NCBI RefSeq assembly: GCF_003725535.1 | Contig: NZ_RJSF01000019.1 | Location: 1-32,135, forward strand | Reading direction: 5' to 3' | DNA length: 32,135 nt | From: Nocardioides pocheonensis | GTDB taxonomy: Bacteria > Actinomycetota > Actinomycetes > Propionibacteriales > Nocardioidaceae | Shown: positions 7,112-19,603 of the stretch, piece after piece | How positions within the stretch are numbered: position 1 is the stretch's first letter | Layout of the letters: every line of letters starts with the position of its first letter | Program-made: the position numbers and the translations under genes | Notes under the pieces: model-generated | The model's input: only the letters and a program-made list of their open reading frames with translations | Databases searched by the model: none | What the model was told of the DNA's origin: nothing

Positions 7112-7722
7112 TGCCCCACTCCCATCGCGTCACGCAGCCGGATCAGACCGTCCCGGATGCGGGTCTTGGCGGTGCCGACCGGTAGGTCGAGCATCGTCGC
7201 CACCTCGGTGTGCGTGTAGCCACCGAAGTAGGCCAGCTCCAGCGCCTCGCGCTGGATCGTGGAGAGCTCGGCGAGCGCGGTGCGCACCCGCCGGGCCTCC
7301 ATCGAGGACTCCGCGGCCTCGGCCGTGGCGTCGTGCGGCACCACCTGGGTGCGCTGGTGGTACGTCGTGTCCTGGCGCGACGCCGCCTCGGCGGCGCGGA
7401 CCCGGTCGACCGCGCGGCGGTGGGCCAGGGTCATCAGCCAGGACAGCGCGCTGCCCTTCGCGGCGTCGTACCGGGCACAGGTGCGCCACGCCTGGAGGTA
7501 GACCTCCTGGGTGACCTCCTCGGCCTGCGCCGGGTCGCGCACGACGCGCAGCACGAGGCCGTGGACGCGACGGGCGGTCGCGTCGTACAGCTGCGCGAAC
7601 GCCTGCTCGTCACCGCGCGAGCACCGTGCCAGCAGAGCGGAGAGCTGCTGGCCGGGGTCGAGGGGCGCGCCCGTTCCCTCCGGCGAGGTCTCGCCGGAGG
7701 GAACGGGGTTCAGGTGGGACAC
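7108..7722 (-). CDS. sigK: ECF RNA polymerase sigma factor SigK
   Basis: A 204-residue ECF sigma factor. Region 2 spans about 41-110 (FAQLYDATARRVHGLVLRVV, then EEVTQEVYLQAW and AHRRAVDRVR). Region 4 spans about 145-200 (LSTIQREALELAYFGGYTHTEVA and VGTAKTRIRDGLIRLR). Pairing with an RskA-type anti-sigma, a fasciclin neighbour and lipid genes identifies it as SigK. The GTG at 7722 is preceded by GAAGG with a 9-nt gap, and no closer in-frame ATG, GTG or TTG lies between it and region 2. The N-terminal extension is encoded by a perfect hairpin (7671-7706). The only cysteines are Cys34 and Cys82; region 4 has none. It probably transcribes its own operon from the elements at 8432-8459 and 10014-10040. 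Confidence 0.92.
   Translation of the reverse strand: MSHLNPVPSGETSPEGTGAPLDPGQQLSALLARCSRGDEQAFAQLYDATARRVHGLVLRVVRDPAQAEEVTQEVYLQAWRTCARYDAAKGSALSWLMTLAHRRAVDRVRAAEAASRQDTTYHQRTQVVPHDATAEAAESSMEARRVRTALAELSTIQREALELAYFGGYTHTEVATMLDLPVGTAKTRIRDGLIRLRDAMGVGQ
7671..7706 (-). promoter_or_regulatory. Perfect 17-bp hairpin at the 5' end of sigK
   Basis: CCGTTCCCTCCGGCGAG (7671-7687) is the exact reverse complement of 7690-7706, separated by only 2 nt. In the mRNA it lies about 14 nt after the sigK GTG and 54-89 nt after the fasciclin stop. It could limit sigK translation or act as an intra-operon attenuator/terminator. No T run follows. Its existence is certain; its function is inferred. Confidence 0.6.
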
Positions 7723-7759
7723 GTGTCTCAGCCTTCGCTGTCGGTCGGTGTCAGTCTGG

Positions 7760-8386
7760 TCAGGGGACCAGGACGGTGTCGATGACGTACACGGTCGCGT
7801 TCGCAGTCGGGACGTTGCCGCAGAGGACCTGGGCGTCGCCGACCTTGAAGCTGTCGCCCGAGCCGGTGACCGTGATCGTGTCGCCGGCGAGCGTCTTGTG
7901 GGTGCCGGCGAGCTGGTCCGGAGAGAGCTTCCCGGCCACCACGTGGTGGGTCAGGATCGTGGTCAGCTGCTTCTTGTTCGCCAGGATGCCGTTCAGCGTG
8001 TCCGAGGGGATCTTGGCGAACGCGTCGTCGGTCGGGGCGAACACCGTGAGCGCGTCGGCGGAGTTCAGCGTGTCGCCGAGGCCGGCCTGGCCGACGGCCG
8101 AGACCAGCGTCTTGAGCAGCGGGTTGTTGCTGGCCGCGGTGGCGACCGGGTCGCTCGCCATGCCGTTGAACGAGCCCTTGCCGTCCTTGGGGATGAGCTT
8201 GCAGCCGGGGCCGAAGGTGTCGGAGCCCGCATTCATCGGGGAGTCCACGCTCGCCGACGTGTCTGAGCCGGCCGTGGCGTCGGAGGCCTTCGACGAGGTG
8301 TCGCTGCCGCAGGCGGCGAGGCCCAGGCCGAGGGTGAGCGACAGCGCCGCGAGGGCGCCGGTGCGGCGGAGGAGGGAGGTGGTCAT
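7760..8386 (-). CDS. Fasciclin (FAS1)-domain lipoprotein, MPT70/MPT83-like
   Basis: A 208-residue exported lipoprotein. It has an Arg-containing N-terminus, a hydrophobic stretch and a lipobox ending LAAC (Cys26), then a Ser/Thr/Asp-rich linker to about residue 60. A FAS1 domain fills the rest, with TVFAPTDDAFAKIP, ILTHHVVAGKL and a closing YVIDTVLVP. Two further cysteines (GPGCKLIP and VLCGNVP) could form the disulfide typical of MPT70-type proteins. In mycobacteria the MPT70/MPT83 genes are major SigK targets but lie away from sigK; here the gene sits 37 nt upstream of sigK and has its own SigK-like promoter (8432-8459), giving a leader of about 40 nt. Role: a surface adhesion-type protein of unknown ligand. 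Confidence 0.9.
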   Translation of the reverse strand: MTTSLLRRTGALAALSLTLGLGLAACGSDTSSKASDATAGSDTSASVDSPMNAGSDTFGPGCKLIPKDGKGSFNGMASDPVATAASNNPLLKTLVSAVGQAGLGDTLNSADALTVFAPTDDAFAKIPSDTLNGILANKKQLTTILTHHVVAGKLSPDQLAGTHKTLAGDTITVTGSGDSFKVGDAQVLCGNVPTANATVYVIDTVLVP

Positions 8387-8431
8387 CGGAGGTGCCTTCC
8401 GTCGGGTTCGGTGGGTCGAGCTTCAGGAGTG

Positions 8432-8459
8432 GTTCGGGGCCGGGCGCCGGCCGGATTGG
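8432..8459 (-). promoter_or_regulatory. Candidate SigK promoter of the fasciclin gene
   Basis: On the minus strand CCAATCC (8459-8453) is followed by 15 nt and CCGAAC (8437-8432), then CCAC. It matches 10040-10014 in both boxes, the spacing and much of the spacer. Reported mycobacterial SigK promoters are close to CCATCC-N16-17-CCGAAT (from memory). The start site would fall about 40 nt before the fasciclin ATG. Confidence 0.6.
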
Positions 8460-8473
8460 TCGGGTCGCGTGGT

Positions 8474-10006
8474 TCAGGTCACGTTCACGACGAGCTCCTG
8501 GATGCCGCTGGACCCGGCCGGGAACGACGACGCCCGCACGGCGGTCTGCACGGTGCCGTCGCGGCCGGTCGCCCGCACGGCGAGCTGGTGGCTGCCCGGA
8601 CGGGCGTCCCAGGGCAGGTACCACTGCCGCCAGTAGTCGACGCCGGCGTCGGGGCCGAGCGTCGCCGGCTGCCAGGCGCCGCCGTCGATGCGGACCTCGA
8701 CCTTCGCCACGCCGTTGTGCTGGGCCCAGGCCACGCCGCCGATCGCGTGCGTGCCCGCGCGGATCGTGGACAGCGGCCGGGGCGTGTCGATCCGGCTGGA
8801 GAGCTTGATCGGGGCGTCGGTCGCCCAGTCGCGGCGGGTCCAGTAGGCCCGGTCCTCGGCGTACGTCGTGACGGTGAGCCGGGCCAGCCACTTCGTGGCG
8901 CCGACGAAGCCGTACAGCCCGGGAGTCACCAGCCGGGCGGGGAAGCCGTGAGCCCGCGGCAGCGGCTCGCCGTTCATGCCGATCGCGACGAGCGCCGGCC
9001 GGCCGTCGGTGAGGACCGCGAGCGGGGTGCTGATCGTGAAGTCGTCGACGTCGACGGAGAGCACCTGGTCGGCGCCTGCCTTCGGTCCTGCCATGTCCAG
9101 CAACGTCGCCACCGGTACGCCGAGCCAGCGGGCCGCACCGACCAGCTTCCCGCCGACGGTGTTCGACACGCAGGTCAAGGTGATGTCGTGCTCCTCGACC
9201 GCCAGGTCGCGCAGGTCGTCGTAGCTGAACGACAGCTCGCGGTCGACCATGCCGTCGACGCGGAGCCGCCACGTGCGGTGGTCGACGATCGGCACGGTCA
9301 GCTTGGTGTCGACGCGGTAGAAGCGGCCGTTGGGGGTGCGGAACGGCGAGATGCCGGGGTGGTCCGCCTCGAGCCCGGTCGGGAGCGGGGAGAGCGACGT
9401 GGAGGGACGCGGCAGCACGATGTCCGCGATCCGCGACCGGGCGCGCACGATCAGCTGACCGGCTCCGGCGGCCACCACACCGCCGAGGAGCAGAACGCCG
9501 GAGCCGGCCAGGATCGCCCGGCGGCTGGCGCCGGGCCCTGCGGTGGTGTCCTCGGGCGCACCCGTCCGCGGGCCCCGCGGGCGCGCCAGCCACCACAGCG
9601 CGAGGAGGCCGCCGACGGCGGCGACCAGGGAGGGCACGACGTCGCGCGGCGTCGCGTCCGGACGGTGGAGGGCCGCGGCGCCGGCCAGGGCCACGAGCGC
9701 ACCGAGCAGACCCAGGCCGGCGCCGAGCCGGCGTCGGGCGAGCACGCCGGCCAGGGCCGCCGCGAGGAGCGTGACCAGCAGGACGTTGCCGATCAGGATG
9801 GTCTTGTCCGCGGTGCCGAAGTGCCGCACCGCCCACTCCTTGACCGGGGTGGGGGTCGCGTCGATCACGGTGCTGCCGACGGCGAGCACCGGCGACGCGG
9901 CGGGGTCGGTCAGGGCGGCGACCAGGTGCGCGAGCGCCATGCCGAAGGACGCCGCCAGGACCCCGGCACCCGCGTGGACGAACGTCGGTCCCGCGCGTCG
10001 CCTCAT
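8474..10006 (-). CDS. Membrane molybdopterin-dependent (sulfite-oxidase-like) oxidoreductase
   Basis: A 510-residue protein. The first ~190 residues hold about five hydrophobic segments, the last after SRRAILAGSG; the rest is an extracytoplasmic sulfite-oxidase-type Mo-cofactor domain. The cofactor Cys is in ITLTCVSNTVGG (Cys279), followed by ARWLGVPVATLLD and HGFPARLVTPGLYGFVGAKW-like text (here GATKWL). A C-terminal dimerisation-type Ig-like domain contains GVAWAQHNGVAKVEVRIDGG. These enzymes oxidise or reduce small substrates such as sulfite, sulfoxides or nitrate; the substrate is not evident. It is the first gene of the operon, and its ATG is 7 nt downstream of a SigK-like -10 box, implying a leaderless mRNA. 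Family is strong; substrate unknown. Confidence 0.9.
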   Translation of the reverse strand: MRRRAGPTFVHAGAGVLAASFGMALAHLVAALTDPAASPVLAVGSTVIDATPTPVKEWAVRHFGTADKTILIGNVLLVTLLAAALAGVLARRRLGAGLGLLGALVALAGAAALHRPDATPRDVVPSLVAAVGGLLALWWLARPRGPRTGAPEDTTAGPGASRRAILAGSGVLLLGGVVAAGAGQLIVRARSRIADIVLPRPSTSLSPLPTGLEADHPGISPFRTPNGRFYRVDTKLTVPIVDHRTWRLRVDGMVDRELSFSYDDLRDLAVEEHDITLTCVSNTVGGKLVGAARWLGVPVATLLDMAGPKAGADQVLSVDVDDFTISTPLAVLTDGRPALVAIGMNGEPLPRAHGFPARLVTPGLYGFVGATKWLARLTVTTYAEDRAYWTRRDWATDAPIKLSSRIDTPRPLSTIRAGTHAIGGVAWAQHNGVAKVEVRIDGGAWQPATLGPDAGVDYWRQWYLPWDARPGSHQLAVRATGRDGTVQTAVRASSFPAGSSGIQELVVNVT

Positions 10007-10013
10007 GCAGGTG

Positions 10014-10040
10014 GTTCGGCGCGGCCGCCGGACCGGATGG
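10014..10040 (-). promoter_or_regulatory. Candidate SigK promoter of the nine-gene operon
   Basis: Minus strand: CCATCC (10040-10035), 15 nt, CCGAAC (10019-10014), then 7 nt to the ATG at 10006. It shares boxes, spacing and flanks (GACC before, CAC after) with 8459-8432. It also overlaps the promoter region of the divergent gene at 10062. Confidence 0.65.
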
Positions 10041-10049
10041 GTCCTGCTC

Positions 10050-10055
10050 TAGATT
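10050..10055 (+). promoter_or_regulatory. -10 element of the MetE-like gene, leaderless
   Basis: TAGATT lies 6 nt upstream of the GTG at 10062. The same layout (TAGGAT, 7 nt, ATG) precedes gatC. No ribosome binding site is visible between the hexamer and the start. Confidence 0.5.
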
Positions 10056-10061
10056 GCCCGG

Positions 10062-11084
10062 GTGACCGAGGACAGCAGCCGCGTGGCCGTGGCGACCGGG
10101 GTCGGCTCGATGCCGGGCGAGGACATCCACGAGGCCGTGCGGACGGTCCTCGGCGAGCTGCCCGACCTGCCGCACCTGCCGGAGCTTCCCGGTCGCGGGG
10201 TGATCGCGGGGATGACCGGCCGCGCCCTCGCCCTCGTGGCCGACCTCGGCTTCGACCTCCAGCCGGCCGGGTGGCGGCTCACCGACGCGCCCGGCGTGGA
10301 CCACCGCAGGGCGCGCTCCCTGCTGGCGCAGGACCTGGACGCGCTCGAGGAGCGGGTGCAGGTCGGCGGGCTGTTCGAGGACGGCGGTGAGCTCAAGGTG
10401 CAGGTCACCGGGCCGTGGACGCTCGCGGCCACCGTCGAGCGACCGCGCGGCGACCGGCTGCTGGCCGACCACGGCGCCCGGCGCGAGCTCGCCCAGGCCC
10501 TGGCGGAGGGAGTGTCGGAGCACGTCGCCGACCTGCGCCGGCGGGTGCCCGGCGCGGCGCTCCTGGTCCAGGTCGACGAGCCGGCGCTGCCGGCCGTGCT
10601 CGGTGCGAGGATCCCGACCGCATCGGGCTTCAGCCGGCACCGGGCCGTCCACCCGCCCGCCGCCTCGGAGGCGCTGGAGCAGGTGTTCGCGGCGATCGCG
10701 GCCGCCGGCGCCACGCCCATGGCCCACTGCTGCGCCGCGGACGCCCCGATCGGCCTGCTGCGGGGCGCCGGCGCCCGCGCGGTCTCGGTCGACCTCGCGG
10801 TCCTGGAGGCCGCCGGGTACGACGACCTCGGGAACGCCCTGGACGCCGGCGACCGGGTGCTCCTCGGGGTGGTGCCCTCGACCGACCCGGTCCGGGTGCC
10901 GTCGGAGAAGCAGGTGGTCGAGCGGATCCTCCGGTTGCTCGACATGCTCGGCTTCGACCCCGAGGGGGTCGCCGGCCAGCTCGTGCTCACCCCGGCCTGC
11001 GGGTTGGCGGGCGCCTCGCCGTCGTACGCGCGAGAGGCGCTGGCCCTGGTCAGGGCCAGCGCCTCTCGCATCGCTGGTGGTTGA
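10062..11084 (+). CDS. MetE C-terminal-domain-like protein (Rv3015c-like)
   Basis: A 340-residue single-domain protein of the cobalamin-independent methionine synthase (UROD/MetE-like) superfamily. True MetE is about 750 residues with two barrels; this matches only the catalytic C-terminal barrel. It keeps plausible zinc ligands: the His-x-Cys of MAHCCAADA and a Cys near the end in LTPACGLAG. It also has VQVTGPWTLA and VQVDEPALPAVL, typical of the barrel. In M. tuberculosis a similar gene, Rv3015c, is next to ligA (from memory); here ligA is about 4 kb away. Stand-alone forms may use another methyl donor or act in a different thiol methylation, which is not decidable here. The GTG start is chosen from the leaderless -10 at 10050-10055. 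The 3' end carries a perfect hairpin, and the stop lies in a repeat. Confidence 0.85.
   Translation: MTEDSSRVAVATGVGSMPGEDIHEAVRTVLGELPDLPHLPELPGRGVIAGMTGRALALVADLGFDLQPAGWRLTDAPGVDHRRARSLLAQDLDALEERVQVGGLFEDGGELKVQVTGPWTLAATVERPRGDRLLADHGARRELAQALAEGVSEHVADLRRRVPGAALLVQVDEPALPAVLGARIPTASGFSRHRAVHPPAASEALEQVFAAIAAAGATPMAHCCAADAPIGLLRGAGARAVSVDLAVLEAAGYDDLGNALDAGDRVLLGVVPSTDPVRVPSEKQVVERILRLLDMLGFDPEGVAGQLVLTPACGLAGASPSYAREALALVRASASRIAGG
11031..11068 (+). terminator. Perfect 18-bp hairpin in the last codons of the MetE-like gene
   Basis: CGAGAGGCGCTGGCCCTG (11031-11048) is the exact reverse complement of 11051-11068, with a 2-nt GT loop. It ends 13 nt before the stop codon. It may act as a terminator hairpin reaching into the gene, although no T tract follows. 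It has the same architecture as the hairpin in sigK. Confidence 0.5.
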
Positions 11085-11147
11085 GCCTGGCTCGGGTTTC
11101 GAGCCGCCGTTGCGGGTGCGCAAGCTCGCCCGCAGGCTTCCTCAACC
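11076..11147. repeat. Interspersed REP-like element between convergent genes
   Basis: The element starts GGTGGTTGAGCCTG and ends CAGGCTTCCTCAACC, giving terminal inverted ends. Inside are two further inverted repeats, GGCTCG/CGAGCC and GCGGG/CCCGC. The TGA stop of the MetE-like gene (11082-11084) lies in the conserved GGTTGAG. It belongs to the same family as 113-147 and 27278-27300. Confidence 0.6.
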
Positions 11148-11161
11148 TCTTCGCGTCGGAT

Positions 11162-11182
11162 CCCCACTCGTTCCTCGTGGGG
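11162..11182. terminator. Stem-loop between convergent genes
   Basis: CCCCAC (11162-11167) and GTGGGG (11177-11182) form a 6-bp stem with a 9-nt loop, just beyond the MFS gene stop. There is no T tract. A bidirectional terminator role is plausible from position only. Confidence 0.35.
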
Positions 11183-11189
11183 CTCCGGC

Positions 11190-17273
<6,084 letters not shown>

Positions 17274-17287
17274 CGGGGCTGTCGGTC

Positions 17288-19603
17288 TCAGCCGGCGAGC
17301 TCCCGGTCGACGTCCGCCGCCTCCAGCTGGTCGGCCGGCGCGGGACGCGCGATGTGGAAGCCCTGCACGTACTCACAGCCGATCGCGCGAGCGAACGCCA
17401 GCTCCTCCTCGTTCTCGACGCCCTCGGCGACCACTTCGGCGCCGAACGCGTGCGCGGCCTTCACCATGAGCTCGAGGAGGCTGCGAGCCGCGGCCGAGCT
17501 GGTGTCGACGAAGCGGCGGTCGATCTTCAGCACGTCCACGGGCAGCCGCGAGAGCTGGGCGCTGGACTGGTAGCCGGTGCCGAAGTCGTCCAGGCTGACG
17601 ATCACGCCGGTCTTGCGCAGCGCCTCGAGGTTGGTCGCGGCGACGCTGCCGTCCATCAGGGCGGTCTCGGTCACCTCGATCACCAGCTGGCCGGGGTCGA
17701 CGGTGCTGACCCGCAGCGCGCCGGCGACGTCGCTCTGGATCCGGTGCTGGCTGACGTGCCGGCCGGACACGTTCACGGCGACCTTGAGCTCGCGGTCGCC
17801 GCGCATCCGGTTCCACCGGGAGAGCTGGGCGACGGCCTCGCGCAGCACCCAGGTGTCGAGCTGGCAGATCAGGTCCGACGACTCCGCCACCGGCAGGAAC
17901 TCGTCGGGGGGCAGCAGCCCGAAGCCCGGGCGGTCCCAGCGCACGAGCGCCTCGAAGCAGTCCACCCTCCCGGTCTCGGTGTCGACGATCGGCTGGAAGT
18001 GCAGCACCAGCTCGTTGTCCGCGATCGCGCCGACGAGCGCGCGCTCGAGCTCGTTGCGCTCCTTGAGCGCGGCGCGTGCGGTCCAGCTGAACAGCTCGGC
18101 GCAGCCGCGGCCGGCGGCCTTGGCGCGGTAGACCGCGAGGTCCGCCTCGTGCAGCAGCGTCTCGACGTCGGTCTCGCCCCCGCGGCCGAGCGCGATGCCG
18201 ACACTGGCACCGACCTGGACGGTCAGGTCCTCGCTGACCTGGATCGGCTGCGAGATCGCGGCGATCAGGCGGTGGGCCAGCGTGACGACGGAGGCCTCGT
18301 CCAGGACGTCCTCGACGCCGACCACGAACTCGTCGCCGCCGAGGCGGGCGACGAAGTCGACCTCCCGGACCTGCTGGCTCATCCGGCGGGCGACGTGGCG
18401 CAGCACCTCGTCGCCGGTCCGGTGCCCGTTGTTGTCGTTGACGCCCTTGAAGCCGTCGAGGTCGATGAACAGCAGGCCGACCGTCGAGCGGCGGCGCCGC
18501 GCCCGGCCCAGCGCGCCGGCGAGGAGCCGCATCGACTGGGTCCGGTTGGCGAGCCCGGTCAGCGGGTCGTGCGTCGCCTGGACGGCGAGCTCGTCCTGCA
18601 GCTTCTCCAGCGCCTCGTGGGCGTAGGCGATCTGCTCGATCGCCAGGCTCATCCTGACCACGACCAGCAGGAACATCACCACGGACCCGATGATCACCGC
18701 CCACACGTCGACCGGGACACCGGTGACCTCGTGCATGGCCAGCAGGGACGGCGCGATCAGCGTGGCCAGCACGACCGCGAGCAGCCGCACGCCGCGGAAG
18801 TGCACGTCGGGTTTGCTGACGCTGTCCGAGAGCGTGGTCATCGACGGGTGGAGAGCAGCGGCCCCCCACGCGACGTACGAGAACAACCAGAGGTACTCCA
18901 CGACCGAGACCGTGTTGGTGGCGAACAGGTCGAACGCCACGGACAGCGTGTCCGCGGTGATCAGCAGGACGAGGGCCCCCAGCAGCATCCGGAACGCCGG
19001 CGAGCGGCCCCCGGGCGTGCTCAGCAGCCGTACCAGGGCTCCCACCAGCAGGATGTCCATCGCCGGGTACGCCGCGGCGACCGCGGCTGCACCCGGGGAG
19101 TGGTGCAGCGACGCGATCGTCGGGCGGGCCAGGAGGACCCAGGAGAGCAGGCACAGGCCCGCGGTCACGGTGGCGCTGTCGAGCAGCGGCCCGAGGTCGC
19201 GGCGGCTGTGTGCCCGGTCCTTGACCAGCATCCCGAGGCCGACGGCCAGCAGCGGGTAGCCGGCCAGGTAGAAGCCGTCGGAGAAGGTCGGGAAGGCATC
19301 GACGTGCATGACGTCCTGCTGCCAGTTGAACGTGGTGTCGGCGATGACCCACGACGCCTGTCCGCAGGCCATGAAGATCCACGCCTTGCCCGACCGCGGC
19401 GCGTAGCGCCGCACCCCGACCAGGATCGCCGCGACCACCGCCAGGCTCAGGATCGAGTAGACCGCGTCCTGGACGAGCCGGGGCGTCGGCAGCAGCTCCG
19501 AGGCGAGGACGGTGAGCCCGCCCACCACCAGGAACGCGTAGGACAGGCGCGCGGTGGGCACCGGCTTGGTGGCCCGGCGCCGCTCCATGACCCGCTCAGC
19601 CAT
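17288..19603 (-). CDS. Membrane GGDEF-EAL c-di-GMP turnover protein
   Basis: A 771-residue protein. Residues 20-320 contain about eight or nine hydrophobic segments forming a membrane sensor region. A short coiled linker leads to GGDEF (345-505) and EAL (520-765) domains. The GGDEF motif is intact (422-426), with an RxxD product-inhibition site (Arg413-Asp416). EAL landmarks are also intact: E551-A-L, Asn611, Glu643, DDFGTG at 672, LKID and AEGVE. Both synthesis and breakdown of c-di-GMP are therefore possible; which one dominates cannot be told. The start overlaps the end of the upstream GT2-PilZ gene by 8 nt, so the enzyme is made with a c-di-GMP receptor. A second in-frame ATG 15 nt downstream is an alternative. 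Confidence 0.93.
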   Translation of the reverse strand: MAERVMERRRATKPVPTARLSYAFLVVGGLTVLASELLPTPRLVQDAVYSILSLAVVAAILVGVRRYAPRSGKAWIFMACGQASWVIADTTFNWQQDVMHVDAFPTFSDGFYLAGYPLLAVGLGMLVKDRAHSRRDLGPLLDSATVTAGLCLLSWVLLARPTIASLHHSPGAAAVAAAYPAMDILLVGALVRLLSTPGGRSPAFRMLLGALVLLITADTLSVAFDLFATNTVSVVEYLWLFSYVAWGAAALHPSMTTLSDSVSKPDVHFRGVRLLAVVLATLIAPSLLAMHEVTGVPVDVWAVIIGSVVMFLLVVVRMSLAIEQIAYAHEALEKLQDELAVQATHDPLTGLANRTQSMRLLAGALGRARRRRSTVGLLFIDLDGFKGVNDNNGHRTGDEVLRHVARRMSQQVREVDFVARLGGDEFVVGVEDVLDEASVVTLAHRLIAAISQPIQVSEDLTVQVGASVGIALGRGGETDVETLLHEADLAVYRAKAAGRGCAELFSWTARAALKERNELERALVGAIADNELVLHFQPIVDTETGRVDCFEALVRWDRPGFGLLPPDEFLPVAESSDLICQLDTWVLREAVAQLSRWNRMRGDRELKVAVNVSGRHVSQHRIQSDVAGALRVSTVDPGQLVIEVTETALMDGSVAATNLEALRKTGVIVSLDDFGTGYQSSAQLSRLPVDVLKIDRRFVDTSSAAARSLLELMVKAAHAFGAEVVAEGVENEEELAFARAIGCEYVQGFHIARPAPADQLEAADVDRELAG

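Noticed and set aside
7728-11123. A 1131-residue minus-strand open frame across the fasciclin, oxidoreductase and MetE-like genes
   Set aside because: It is Arg/Pro/Ala-rich low-quality translation, and the real genes lie in other frames with clear domains. Long spurious open frames are expected at this GC content.
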